Positions 11,059 through 23,340 of a stretch of 64,000 nt of DNA are shown one piece after another (the stretch's first letter is position 1; each line of letters starts with the position of its first letter). The DNA is from Amborella trichopoda (lineage: Eukaryota > Streptophyta > Magnoliopsida > Amborellales > Amborellaceae). The notes below the pieces were generated by a model. It searched no databases. It was given only the letters and a program-made list of their open reading frames with translations, and was not told the DNA's origin. The stretch spans positions 8,677,083-8,741,082 of the forward strand of contig NW_006494789.1 in the NCBI RefSeq assembly GCF_000471905.2, given 5' to 3'. A program made the translations under genes and the position numbers.

Positions 11059-14000
11059 ATCGGCAGAACTTCTGTTGCCCCACACAGCATGCACCCAGCC
11101 ACCGGCAAGTCACTTGCCAGTTGCGTTCCTGAGGTATGCCGGAAGGCTGTGCAGTCCCTCTCTGCAAAAGAAAAACAAGCTGCCATTGCTTCTGTGGGTC
11201 GCCATAAGGCTACCCCCTACATTTCTACGCCATTGTTATCTATCCCTAAAGGCTCAACACATCGAAGCGGAAACCCCACGGTCTCCACCCCTCATACACA
11301 CAACAAGGCTCATGGGTTACCCACTCGGGTCACATCTCGAGGCAACCCTTCTGTTACCTTAAGTCCGTGTCCAAGATCAAACCTTGAAAGCCCAGGTCCT
11401 GCGCACGCTACTCATATGCATCCCACTGCTCGGGGTAATGCCATTGTTACCTAAACCTGAGTACACAGAAGACAACCTCCTCGTCCTCCTACTTTGCACA
11501 CACAAGTGCATCCTATAAGGGGCAGGCATACACCTGTTCTCTCACAAACACTTGCTTGTAGTTCTTGGCCCTTTAAGACCAGATCACTTGCATGAGCCCG
11601 GGCTGACCCGTAGGTCTCCCGTAATCCTTCTTCAAGGGGCGCACACGTGTCACCATCACAGACGTCCCCTCACCCAAGACTCGAGCCTTCGAATGACTCA
11701 ATCTTTCTCCAGCCCACTCCTCCTTCATCGAGCAAGCACCTTCAGCCTTGGCACTCCAAGGTTTTCTCCAAGATTACCATCCTGAACTAGCCCGGTAACT
11801 TCGGTCATGTCTCTAGAGCTCACAAGAGAGCTCATACCATTGACCTGATGGAAGACTGAGTCCTTCATCCTCTCCGACCCAAGATGACTCTGGTTCCTGA
11901 CCTTCATCCATTACCACACTTGATGGAGACAGCTCTCTCCCGTGCAAGAGGAGCTGACCAGCCGCAACGTAGAACGCAGTTTTGACGCGAGGTCCATCAA
12001 AACCTCAAGGCTAAATGCGATAGAGGTCTACAAATTTTTACTAGGGAGGTGACCAAGGCAGTCAAAACAACCAATTATGACGACCCTCTTCACCTGAATC
12101 CCTTCTATCCCCTTCAAATGATGAAGCCTGAAGAAGAGCTCCATGAGCCCTGTGCGGTGGTTACTGTCATAGAAGAAGACCCAGCCACTCAGTAACCACG
12201 GTCACATGACCGTCGAGAACCGGTCCAAACGTGATCAGCATACAAGAGTCGAGTTCAGTCAGGGCATGCTGGCCTCTAACTGACTGATCTACAGTGTACG
12301 ACTTGTCAAGTTCGCAAGCCCTCAGTTGTCACGAATGTTGACCTTCATAGAGAAATGGTCAGCGTAATGGTTGTAAGCGAGCCTGGTGATATGCAAGAAG
12401 AGTGCATGAACAAGTTTGAGGATATGGTGTGCGCAATGATGGAAAAGATCGATCGTATCGACGCCGCACCCCAGTCGGTTTACCATGAGGTCAATTCCCA
12501 TCACTTTGATGGTGCACCACCATGGTAGTCCCCTCCTTCTACATCACAGGGCAATTTTGTCCCTCATCCCGTCTCTCAGACAGACATTGATGCTATTGTC
12601 ACCCATATCCTAAAGAATAGACAAATCCCGGGGATACAAGGTGCGACCCCTTATCAAAGGGCACACCCCTCGTATATTGATCAAGACCCGTTTCCCTAAG
12701 ATTATAAGAAAGGAAAGTTTCCTTTATTCAACAGAACCACGTCCCTAAACCAGCATATTGCTCACTTTCTGGTAGCATGTCGAGAAATAGCGGTTGTCGG
12801 GAGACTTCTTCTCCGACAATTTGTTAAGACCCTCGATGGCCCAGCATTTCAATGTTATGCCCGATTTCCTCTAAGCTCAGTGCATGCATGGGAGGAGATG
12901 GGGAAACTATTATATCAATGGGTCTATGAGGTTGAGAGAGAGGTTCAAACCATCAAACTTCTCACCTTGACTCAAGACCCCGATGAGCCCGTGGATCAGT
13001 TCATATCAAGATGGAGAAATTTGGCTTCTCGCGATCCCAATCCTATGATAGAGAAGGAAGCAGTCCAAACTTGCGTGCGGAACATGCGACTCGAGATCGC
13101 TCAACATGTCAAGGCCTCTAATCTGGCCTCCATGTCAGAGTTGATCTCTAAATCAGTTCGCATAGAAAGTTTATCACGCCACCATGGTGGGACACGATAA
13201 CAATCTACAAGCTCAGCAAACAACTGGGGCAATGGTAGCTCTCGGAATAAAACACGGGGCAACCAACAGAAAGGGGTAATCAGTGCATCTGTCATGGTCA
13301 TGGATTCAAAGAAGGCTCCCTCCCGAAATTTGGACCTCTCTAAAGGGGTAAGCATGATAAAGGTAACACCTCAGGTTGGCAAGCAACAACAGTTGTACAA
13401 TCAGGTACCCCCACCAACCAACCTTGATCGAGGTGATTATTTCACCAGGCATACGAACAAGGTTTATCCCTTCGAGAAGGAATGGGTCCCTGCACTGTTT
13501 CGATTATTATTAGAACAAAATATGATCTAGCATTCAGAAGCCAAGTCGCCCGAGCAACTTGGCCTTGACACTCAGGCGAATTATTGTGCCGACCATCAGA
13601 GGATCAATCATCCCACAGATGACTGCTACACGCGGAAAGTTATTATCGAGGCCCTGATTCAGAAGGATCAGATAAAGCTTGAAGACTTAAAGAAGGCCTT
13701 TGGGGTAGCCGAGGCCTCCCATGCAGTAACCATTCAAGAGGAAGATGAAATGTCTACCATCCTTTACGCCTTCTTCATTATAATGCTTCAGGAAGACATA
13801 ATCACACTAAAGTAGGCAAGGCAACCTTATCTCCTTGCTAAGGGGACTGAAGATCGTTGGCGCCCGTACCATCAGATAAGAGGCCATTACCTGTTGGAAT
13901 GCACATGCTTCTTCGATATATTTGCAAAGAAAATGTTGGAGTGTCAGGAGTTTTACAATCTCCCCGTAAGTGATCCCCAAGTCATTCCTCTATCAGGGAC

Positions 14001-14115
14001 AGAAGATCTCACAAAACAGGACCTTCCTATCAATGACTCGAACTCCGTCGAATCCTCGACCTCCCAGCCATGGGTAGTTTGCCATGGTCGAAGCAGACTC
14101 AAGTCCTTAAGGTGA
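11059..14115 (+). pseudogene. gag of E2
   Basis: Structural capsid protein of a Tat-like element. One frame runs from 11059 through about 14115 with only nonsense changes, so N-terminus and capsid core belong to one ORF. The start codon seen as ATG in E3 and R1 is ATC here. The N-terminal 400 or so residues are rich in S/P/R/H. The Retrotrans_gag core follows (about 12640-13197: PLFNRTTSLNQHIAHF, ATAFQCYARFPL, TLTQDPDEPVDQFISRW). Downstream is a zinc-knuckle-like C-X2-H-X4-H-X4-C (YCADHQRINHPTDDC, 13585) and a second one whose first Cys is lost (RPYHQIRGHYLLEC). Stops include 12524, 12698, 13198 and 13528. Confidence 0.85.
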
Positions 14116-15244
14116 GAAACAATTTGCCAAGCTAGAGCTGTTTGCAAGCTCAGCGAGACGAATCAAACACCACCTCAGAAAACCTTAAAGAGACGGCCAC
14201 CAAAGGCTACTCACCGAAGAAACAAGGCCGCTCAACCCATAGTCGAGCAGGAATTTCTCAGGCCCCTTCCTCCACTGCCAACTTTACTAGACTTCATCCC
14301 TGACACGATCCTTCTTCCTTCTTCATCCTATCAAGAAGACGTTCCCGTACCATCTCCCACTCAACATACGTCCAATGAGGGTGATGATGTTAAAAATACT
14401 CCACAATGGTCTAAGCAAGGGAAAGACCTGAAAGACCCCCTGCACCCATCCAACCCTGGTGATGACATTAAAAGCTGCCCAGATTGGTCTGATGAGGGGA
14501 ACGACCATAAAAGTCCCCCACCTTCTAACCCTTCTCCTTTTCTTCTCCTGCTTCTCATTCTCCCTCCTTTACGTCCCCTGCAGGTAAAACCTTGACATGC
14601 TCGAACTTTGAGGTTCTTGGCCGAGAATTCGAAGGAATCAATATAAACAGGCTGCAGTGAAAATGATTGAGAAAGACCCTGGCTCAAGCAGCAGGATTTC
14701 TAACAGTTGTTGATGCCCTAGAAGTTACAGCCAAGGCAGAGCCACCTTCTTCACAAAAGCACAAGAAGTTGAAGCTAAAGAAACCCCAGTGGCCCCCTGA
14801 GCCTGACTTTGAGCGGAGACTGAGAGAATCACATGGGAAAAGCTCCTACTCTCATGGAGCTTGCCATTTCAAGAGCAATACCCACCACGGGGCAGATAAA
14901 TCTCAGATCAAGGAGGACGCTACAACCTTCACCACAAAAGTCGGGCACCTTGAAGTTCACCAGTCCGCCACTGCCCCTTAATCCAAAGACTAGTCTGCCT
15001 ATCTTACAGCTCCCTTGGCTCCTTCCTAATCTCAATACTTCAAACAATCCACCTATTCTCAAATTCCTTGAGATCCCGTTGATCCCATACACTCAGTCTC
15101 TTCCAAAACCTCAAACTTTCGTCACACAAACAAGCTCATTGTGCAATCAAGTCAGCCAACCGGCCAAAATAACCTTCTCTAACCAAAACTCCTCCTCAAC
15201 CCAACATACCACCCAAATCAGTGGCAGGACCAGAAGCATAAGGC
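14116..15244 (+). pseudogene. gag-protease linker of E2
   Basis: Low-complexity linker continuing the gag frame. It has acidic, repeat-like blocks (NEGDDVK, NPGDDIKSCP, DEGNDHKSP) that are also in E3 and E5, then a lysine-rich stretch (SSQKHKKLKLKKP) and a Pro/Thr-rich stretch. No enzymatic domain. Frameshifts begin around 14580. Confidence 0.65.
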
Positions 15245-15845
15245 GTGAATCAAGAAAAGGTGAAATATAATGTGATAGGGCATCTACGGAAGCTTCCGGC
15301 ACTTCTTAGTATCTACGACGCCTCATGCTCTCGATGGATTACCCGATGGCCTTGGTTCAAGCTCTCTCTAACCCAAAAGTGTACAAAGAGAAGTATAACC
15401 TATTGGGGTCGACCCGGTAAATTTAGAAAGATGTATGTCAATCACCTTTTCAGAGGACGATCTGCAGCTCAGGGAAAAATTTCATAATCGCCCTCTCTTT
15501 GTTACTGGCGAATTACATGCATGCCCCATCAACCGAATTATGTTAGATGGATGGTCGGCAATCAACCTTATTCTAAGGAGGATTCTTACTCGATTAGGGT
15601 TGGGGTCCAAAGATCTTACCCCTACCCATGTAACAGCTCAAGGGTTCAACCAATCAGAAGAGAAGCTAGCTGGCATGGTACGCCTTCATTTTAAGATCGG
15701 TGAGCTAACCGATTACGCCCAGTTTCATGTAATCGACATCGATACTTCTTACAATATTCTCCTCAGTCGTCCATGGCTCCATGACCAGGGGGTGGTTCCA
15801 TCAATGTTACATCAATGTTTCAAGTATAGCCGAGACGAGAGATAG
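15245..15845 (+). pseudogene. Retropepsin-like aspartic protease of E2
   Basis: Cleaves Gag and Gag-Pol in the family. Conserved order: KVKYNVIGHLRKLPALLSIYDA, then a frameshift, then FSEDDLQLREKFHNRPLFV, the active-site region IMLDGWSAINLI (D-G-x-S in place of D-S/T-G) and the distal YNILLSRPWLHDQGVVPS with HQCFKY. The catalytic Asp remains but Gly after D-G is Trp. E5 has the cleaner DGGSAINL. Translation ends at TAG 15843. It is followed not by RT but by a spacer and stop. Confidence 0.85.
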
Positions 15846-16786
15846 TATACGGTCTATGCTGATAAAAGACTGTTCCCTGTGGCAAAAACTCACTATGCCG
15901 ATGCTAAATATTACTTCACGGATCTGGCATCGCCCCAAAAGCCAAAAGATGGAGGTCACAAGTCGACAATCAAGACATTGTCTTTGTCTCATGAAGATGT
16001 TGACGATGTTGGGAGAACATTAGTGAACATGTTCAAAGAGGATGAAAGGCACGACAAAATTTTACCCCTAACCACCCTTCATTCTAACATCCCGACAATC
16101 ATCTCTCAAGAAACCCCTTCTTCACTTGAAAAGCAATCTTCGCCCTCTGCCCCCAGTTCTGAGCCACGTTGGCCAGAAGATGACCCAGAGGTCATTCCTG
16201 AGATTGAGCAAGCCATGGGGATAGAATTCCTGGCTCCAAGGATCACCTATACGCCGGCCCAAAACCTGTCCTGCATATCCCCATTGCACTCTTGAAAGCC
16301 GAAGTGGCGCAACAACCGCCACAAAATAGTTTTCAAAATACGGTTGCTATAACTATAGGCAATGCTCCTCGGACCGGTGACCAGCTCAAAGTTTTACTTT
16401 TCCCCGACCTCTCAGGACAAGACCAATTCGATAAAGATCAACTTTCTTCCCCTCAAGGGTAGAATCCCCTAGCAAACTTAAGAACCAAAGTTCGCAGTCT
16501 CCAGAGTCAGTTGGAGGACATGCGTATCACTTCAAAACATCTCAAGGAGTTCGTCCCAGAGACCTAAAGCGATGATGGGCTCAAAGTAAATGCGCCACTA
16601 ATGGAGGCCGAATCCTCTCTTGACTGGACTATCTATAGCAACCAGGCTCACCAAATCAAGAGGAAAATGAACTATGAGCCCTTGGCCAATCAGACATTAA
16701 GAAGAGAAAAAGCAACGACTCCCCATTTCGAAGCTATCCAAATTGCAGTAGCGCACCATGGGGCTAAACAAGGCTTAGAGTATTAG
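15846..16786 (+). pseudogene. Post-protease C-terminal region of the gag-protease ORF, E2
   Basis: Begins with the HYADAKYYFTDL block directly after protease and ends with NYEPLANQTLRREKATTP… and a TAG at 16784-16786. The same block and ending occur in E4 and E5, so ending here without pol is a feature of this group, not a chance truncation. A predicted coiled-coil segment (ANLRTKVRSLQSQLEDM) precedes the end. No known domain; function unknown. Confidence 0.7.
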
Positions 16787-16910
16787 CCACTTGGGGAAAT
16801 AAAAGTGTCGAGAGGCATTCCAAAAAAACAAGAGAAATCACATGAGGTGTAGCAAAAGTCAGAAGAGAATGAAATCATGCAGCAAAGTCAATCAAAGAGA
16901 GAAGCACTTA

Positions 16911-17402
16911 CCGAGCCCGTTTCGTCACCCTGTTATGTCAATTATCCACCAGTCTAGTCACTGCCCTGATCTTCTCGCTTGGTTGAATCCTTCTTTCCCC
17001 CTGTATTTTTTCTTCTTTTTAAATAAGCATGCTTCCATACGCTCATAAAAGAGGAAAAGGGTGAGGTCTGACCCACCTGTCCCATAACCTTTACCATATA
17101 TGTGTGTGATTGTAGAAAGCAGAAAATAAGAACATTATAAGCCAAGGGAGGCGATTCCGAACCAGTTTCATTACTGGGGGCTTTCTTCATGATCTAAGAG
17201 GGAACCCACGCGAGTCAGCCCGAGTAAGTTTTGAACCCACCTTTTAAATTCCTCTCTCACCTGTTAGTAACACCTGCCCCCATTTTCGAATGAGGTTCCC
17301 GAGAGAGCGATCTCATGAACATCTTGGGTCTTCCCCGAAAGCCAAGACGCGAGCCGCCCGATCCCCCAGGGATCTGGAGGGTGAGATCGAGGCACCTAAC
17401 CA
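16911..17402 (+). mobile_element. LTR 3' fragment serving as 5' end of E3
   Basis: Begins CGAGCCCGTTTCGTCACC, equivalent to 33504 in L2, and runs to the LTR end CACCTAACCA. Only about the last 490 bp of a 3-kb LTR are present; TATA box and hairpin array are absent. It is followed by an intact PBS. Confidence 0.8.
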
Positions 17403-17405
17403 TCT

Positions 17406-17424
17406 TGGCGACTCCATTGGAGAC
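17406..17424 (+). other. Primer binding site of E3, tRNA-Arg type
   Basis: TGGCGACTCCATTGGAGAC; the first 11 bases match the complement of the tRNA-Arg 3' end exactly. Confidence 0.8.
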
Positions 17425-17731
17425 TTACTACCCCTTAGTCAGATCGTTCTTATTTGCCTAGTTTCTTCTTTATCTACTTTCTTCATCTTTTCACATTCAC
17501 TTATGGCTGCTGGGTTCTATAACCCATTCATCCGGATCGAGGATATTCTTATCCCCTTATTAGAGAGTGTCCCTAGGGAATAAGGTCCTTCAACTTCATT
17601 CCCGACCGTCCTCTTGAGTCAAGCCCTTGTCTATCTCCCAAGTCTTAACCTGGACCAGTGTGTGGAGGGACTTGAAGGTCCCTCACTCCCCATCTCTTTG
17701 CTCTGGTGGAAATTCCATCAAGGTGCCTTGC
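17425..17731 (+). other. 5' UTR of E3
   Basis: About 300 bp between PBS and gag ATG; homologous to the leaders of E2, E4 and R1. Confidence 0.6.
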
Positions 17732-20700
17732 ATGGGCTCCACTTATGTTACCCCACACAGCATGCACCTAGCCATCGGCAAGTCACTTACCAGTCATGTC
17801 TCTGAGGTACGTCGGAAGGCTGCCCAATCCCTTCTACAAAAGGCAGCGAGTTGCCATTTCTTCTGTGGGTCACCATGAGGCTAACCCCCACATTCCTACA
17901 CCAAGGGTTTCTATCCATAGAGGCTCAACACAGAGAGGCAAAACCCATGGTCTCCACCCCTTACACACATCACAAGACTCATGGGTCACCCACTCGAGTC
18001 ACAGTTTGGGGTAACCCTTATGTTACCTAGAGTCCGTGTTTAGGATCGATCCTTCCGAGGCTAGATCCTCCACATTCCACTCATGTGCATCTCACTACTC
18101 GGGCAACGCCATTATTACGCCAACCCGAGTACACAGGGGACGACCTCCTAGTCCTCCTTCTATGTACACACAAGCGCACCCTGTAAGGGGTAGTCCTGCA
18201 CCTGTTCTCTTACAGACACCTGCTCGTAGTTCTCGTCCTCTTAAGGCCAGCTCACTTGCACGAGCCCGGGGTGGACCCCAAGGTCCCTCAAGATCCTTCT
18301 TCAAGGGGCGTACACGTGTCACCATCTCAAGCCTTCTCTCGTCCTCGACTCAGGCCTCCTCATGAGTCAACCTTGCTCCTGCTCTCTCCTTCTTCATCGA
18401 GCAAGCACCTTCAGCCTTGATACTTGAAGGTTTTCCCCAAGAGTACCATCTTGAACCAGTCCCAACACTATGGTCAGGTCTCTGGAACTCATAAGAGAGC
18501 TCGGGGAATGGACCTCACAGAAGATCGAGTCCTTCATACTCCCCAGCCCAAGATGACTCCAGTCATCCTTTACCACACTTGTTGGAGACAACTCTCTCTT
18601 GTACAAGAACAGTTGACCAACTGTGACCTATATTTCAATTTTGGCAAGCGATCCATCAAAATCTCAAGGCAAACGAGATAGAGGTCTGCAAATTTTGACT
18701 AGGGAGGTGACCAAGGCAGTCAAAACAGCCAATTTTGATGACCCTCTTCACCTAAATCCCTTCTACCCCCTTCTGACGATGAAGCCTAAAGAAGAGCTCT
18801 ATGAGCCCTATGTTGTGGTTACTGTCACAGAAGAAGACCTAGCCACTCAACAACCACGGTCCTAAGACCATCATGAACCGGCACTGCGGCCACAATCCCA
18901 AGACCGTCGTGAACCGGCCCAATGGCCACGGTCCCAAGACCATCGAGAATCGGTCCAAATGAGATCTACGTACAAAAGTCGAGTTCAGTCGAGGCATGCT
19001 GACCCCTTACTTACTAACCTACCATGTCTGACTCGTCAAGCTTGCAAACCTTTCTCACCACTAACGTTGACCTCCATAGAGAAACGGTCAGCGTAATGGT
19101 CGTAAGTGAGCCCAGTGATGCGTAGGAGGATCACATGAATAAGTTTGAGGACATGGTTTGCGCGATGATTGAAAAGATTGATTGTATTGACGCTGCGTGT
19201 CAGTCAGCTAGCCATGAGGTCGATTCCCATCACTCTGATGGTATACCTTCACGACAGCCTCCTCCATCTACCTCATAGGACAACTTTGTCCCACATCCGG
19301 TCTCTTAATCTGATATTGACGCTATGGTCACCCATAGCTTAAAGAACAGATAAATTCCAGGCATACGGAGGGTGACACCTTATCAAAGACCATACCCCTC
19401 CTATATTGATCAAGTCCCATTCCCCTCAGACTATAAGAAGGGGATGTTTCCTCTATTCAATGGAACAACCTCCCCAAACCATCATATCGCCCACTTCCAG
19501 ACGGCATGTCGAGAAATGGCGGTTGATAAGAAACTTCTCCGTCAGTTCGTCGAGGCCCTTGATGGCCCCACATTTCAATGGTATGCCCGACTTCCTCCAA
19601 ACTCGGTGCATACATTGGAGGAGATGGAGAAACTGTTCTATCAATGCTTCCCTAAGGTCAAGAGAGAGGTCCAAACCATTGAGCTTCTCACCCTGACTCA
19701 AGACCCTGATGAACTTGTAGATTAGTTCATATCAAGATGGAGAAACTTGGCTTCCCGCGATCCTAATCCTATGCTTGAGAAGGAAGCAGTCCAAACTTGC
19801 TTGTGGAATATGTGACCTGAAATCGCTCTACATGTCGAGGCCTCCAATCCGACCTCCATGTCAGAGTTGATCTCTAAATCAGTTCGTATAAAAAATTTTC
19901 ATGCCATCATGGTGCGACACGACAACCATCTACAAGTTCAGTAAGTAATCGGGGCAATGGTAGCTCTCGGAATAACACATGGGGTAGCAAAAAAGAAGGG
20001 GTAATCAGTGCAGCCGTCATTGTCACTGATTCAAAGAAGGCTTCCCCCAAACCTTGGACCTCTCTAAAGGGGTAACCACAACAATAATAACACCCCAGGC
20101 TGGCAAGCAACAACCGTTGCACAATAGGGCACCTCCAGCAGTCAACTTTGATCATAATGATTATCTCTTCAGGCATAGGGATAAGGTTTATCCCTTCGAG
20201 AAGGAATGGGTTCCTACATTGTTCCAGTTACTATTAGAGCAAAATATGATCCAGCTTCCAAGAACCAAGTTCCCTGAGCAATCTGGCCTTGACGATCAGG
20301 CAAATTATTGTGCTTACCATCGGAGGATTAATCATCCTACGGATGACTGCTACACACTGAAGGACATGATTTAGAAGGGTCAGATAAAGCTTGAAGACCT
20401 AAAGAAGGCCTTCGGGGCAGCTGATGCCTTCCATGTTGTAACCATCCAGGAGGAGGATGAAGTGCCTTGAATTCTCTACACCTTCTTCATTATAATGCTT
20501 CAAGAAGGCATAATCACACCGAAGCAAGCAAGGCAACCCCTTCGTCTTGTTAAGGGGACTGAAGATTGTCGGTGCATCAGATAAGAGGTCATTACTTGTC
20601 AGAATGCCCACCTTTCCTTGACATATTTGCAAAGAAGATGCAGGAGTATCAAGAATTCTACAATCTTCCCGCAAGTGATCCTCAAATCATTTCCTCATCG

Positions 20701-20820
20701 GGGCAAGAAGATCTCACAAGGCAAGACCTTCCCTTCAATGACTCAGACCCTGTAAAACCCTCAACTTCCCAACCAAGGATGATCTATCATGGCAGAAGCA
20801 GACTCAAGTCTTTGAAGTGA
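17732..20820 (+). pseudogene. gag of E3
   Basis: ATG at 17732 opens MGSTYVTPHSMHLAIGKSL, the best-preserved gag start (R1 has ATG at the same place). The basic N-terminal region continues in another frame at 18036-18365 (RVHRGRPPSPPSMYTQAHPV). The capsid core is at 19372-19731 (MTPYQRPYPSYIDQ, MFPLFNGTTSPNHHIAHFQT, GPTFQWYARLPPNSVHTLEE), ending in a TAG. The zinc-knuckle-like YCAYHRRINHPTDDC lies at about 20308-20352. The second knuckle near 20570 is frameshifted. There are several frameshifts, so this copy is more decayed than E2 gag. Confidence 0.82.
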
Positions 20821-21868
20821 GAAGCAGTTCGTCAAGCTAAGGATGTTCGTCAGCCTAGTGAGAAGAATCACACATTACCTCAAAAAACCAAAAAACGACC
20901 GGCACCAATGGCTACTTGCCAAAGAAATAAGACCTCTCAACCCATAATCGAGCAGGAATTTCTCAAGCCCCTTCCTCCATTGCCAACTTTGCTAGACTTC
21001 ATCCACGACACGATCCTTTTTCCTTCTTCATCCTGTCAAGAAGATGTCCCCATGACATCTTTCACTCTGCAAACGTCCAATGAGGGTGACAATGTTAAAA
21101 GCACTCCCCTACGGTCTGAGCAAGGGAAAGACCTAAAAGATCCCATGTACCCATCCAATCCTGGTGATGATGTAAAAAGCTGCCCAAATCGGTCTGATGA
21201 GGGGAACGACCTTAAAAGTCCCCCACTATCCAACCCTTCTCCCCCTTCTTCTCCTGCTTCTCATTCTCTTATGTCTTCTACAGATACGACCTTGATGAGC
21301 CCAAACTTTGAGGCTCTCGATCGGGTATGCGAAGGAATCAATATAAGCAGGATGCAACGGAAGCGATTGAGAAAGACCCTGACACATGCAGCATAATTCT
21401 TAACAGTTGCTAATGCCCTGGAAGCTAAAGCCAAGGCAGAGCCACCTTCATCAAAGAAGCGCAAGAAGTTAAAGCCAAAGAAGCCCTAGTGGCCCTTTGA
21501 GCCTGACTTCGAGCATAGATTGAGAGAATCAAGAGGACAAAGCTTCTATTCTCAGGAGGCTTGCCTCATGATACAAGTCTGTGAAGAACCGGCTGGCTTG
21601 GAGCAAACACTCTAGTCATCCGTGCAAATATCGTATGGTTCATACGAAGACAGTCCTCACATAATCATCGCTAAACCTCAACTCCCCTCTAATGTTCATG
21701 ACAAGCCTCTCCAACCTGACGTGTTCACCACGCTTGAGGATGACCTTTCCATCACTTGATTCAAGGAAGGTGTAGCTCTGGACCTCTTTCAGAGGTAGAA
21801 ATGTCAGGATCATGGGTCTTTGCACTTGAGGTTGATAAAAAAATCTCTATGAACTACGATGAAGGACT
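20821..21868 (+). pseudogene. gag-pol linker of E3 lacking protease
   Basis: An uninterrupted 162-codon stretch (20908-21396) carries the NEGDNVKSTP, NPGDDVKSCP and DEGNDLKSPP blocks also in E2, then KKRKKLKPKKP. After 21570 the sequence leaves homology with E2 and does not contain the protease motifs, and the assembly gap follows at 21869. Either protease was deleted or part is hidden in the gap; 81 N is the stated gap size only. Confidence 0.6.
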
Positions 21869-21949
21869 NNNNNNNNNNNNNNNNNNNNNNNNNNNNNNNN
21901 NNNNNNNNNNNNNNNNNNNNNNNNNNNNNNNNNNNNNNNNNNNNNNNNN
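21869..21949. other. Assembly gap (81 N)
   Basis: Run of N between the gag-pol linker and the RT N-terminus of E3. The true length may differ. Confidence 0.99.
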
Positions 21950-22880
21950 AAATCTCAAAGATGAAGCGGATCCAAGACCCACTTTTATTTCAGCGAATAT
22001 GTCTCTAGGAAAAAGTAGATTTCACCATCTTCTTGAAAGCAAACCAAGACGTCTTTGCTTAACACTATCATGAGATGCCTGAGTTAGACCCTCAAGTAGC
22101 AGTTCACCATCTCGGCATCGATCCAACTATCAAGCCAGTCAAACAGAAGTCGATAAGGTTCAAGCCTGGCCTCGAGATGTAGATAAACGCCAAAATAACC
22201 ATGCTTAGACAAGAAGGTTTCATCCGTGAAGTCAAATACCCGAAATGGTTAGCAAATGTCGTTCCAGTCAAGAAAAAGAATGGTCAAATCAGAGTGTGTA
22301 TTGACTTTCACGATTTGAACACCGCCTATCCTAAGGATGACTTCCCGTTGCCATCCACCGAGATGCTCATCGACTCTACAGCTCACTATCAGATATTTTC
22401 TTTCATGGATGAATACTCCGGGTATAATCAAATAAGGATGGCACCCAAAGATGAAGAGGCCACCGCATTCTTAACTCCAAAGGGGGTCTTCTGTTACATA
22501 ATGACGCCTTTTGGATTAAAGAATGCTGGGGCCACATATCACATAGCAATGACGACCATTTTCAAAGACATGATACACAAAGAGGTGGAGCGTTATGTAG
22601 ATGACTTGGTGGTAAAATCTGAAGAGAAGGATGCTCACATGAAGGACCTTGAAAAAGTATTTGAGAGACTACGCCTTCAACAACTTAAAATGAACCTCTG
22701 AAATGCGCCGTTGGCGTGCGCTTCAAAATGTTCTTGGGGTTCATAATCAAACATCGAGGGCTTGAAGTTGAGATGTAAAGATCAAGGCAATCCAAGAAAT
22801 TTCGTCACCCACTACACTTCGAGAACTGCGCTCTCTTCAAGGGCAACTGGCATACATTCGTAGGTTCATCTCCAACCTCT
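21950..22880 (+). pseudogene. Reverse transcriptase of E3 (Tat type)
   Basis: Copies element RNA into DNA. Upstream LGIDPTIKPVKQKSIRF leads to a TAG at 22180, then an open stretch 22201-22701 with WLANVVPVKKKNGQIRVCID, DLNTAYPKDDFPLP, the first catalytic Asp in FMDEYSGYNQI, GVFCYIMTPFGLKNAGATY and the YVDD box at 22594-22605. The Tat-specific wording (GYNQI.MAP.D…T.F.TP.G.F.Y) supports the lineage. A frameshift after KMNL (about 22698) and another near 22780 break the thumb/connection region (KIKAIQEISSPTTLRELRSL, LAYIRRFISNLS). Confidence 0.93.
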
Positions 22881-23340
22881 CAGGTCATTGTAAACCCTTT
22901 GAACATTTGCAAAAGAAAGATACCCCATTCATCTGGGATGAAGCTTGTCAGGCAGCCCTTGACGACATCAAGCATTATTTGCTCAACCCTCCAGTGCTCT
23001 CTACACCAGTATTGGGGAAACCCCTCATTCTGTACATGACTGCTCTAGATGAGTCACTCGGAGCATTATTGGCACAAAACAATGAGGAGGGAAAGGAGAC
23101 TGCATTATATTACCTCAACCGTAGGATGCAAGGAGCCGAGAGGAATTATCCGCCTATTGAGAAGATGTGTCTGGATCTGATCTTCACAATACAAGAACTC
23201 TGCCATTACTTGCTTGGTCATGAAGTGAAACTTATATCAAAAGCTAATCCTATAAAATTTCTCATGACACATCCATATTTGTGAGGGCACCTTGCCAAGT
23301 GGGCATATTTGTTGATAGAGTTTGACGTCACATATTCCCA
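22881..23340 (+). pseudogene. Ty3-type RNase H of E3
   Basis: Removes RNA from RNA-DNA hybrids. Continues from the connection (FIWDEACQAALDDIKHYL) into LILYMTALDESLGALLAQ, ALYYLNRRMQGAERNYPPIE and CHYLLGHEVKLISKANPIK. The frame ends at TGA 23282-23284 (arginine expected). In Tat elements this first RNase H is degenerate at catalytic sites, and ALDESLG in place of D-S/A contexts fits that. The RGxLAKWAxLLxEFD block follows in the other frame. Confidence 0.85.

Larger units (their letters stand above)
7810..16910 (+). mobile_element. Element E2: non-autonomous Tat-like element (LTR, gag, protease; 3' end lost)
   Basis: Contains LTR L1, PBS, gag and protease but no reverse transcriptase, RNase H or integrase. 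Past the gag-protease stop (16786) about 120 bp follow before an abrupt join at about 16911 to the 3' part of another family LTR. Any antisense PMD gene and the 3' LTR are therefore missing. Confidence 0.75.
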
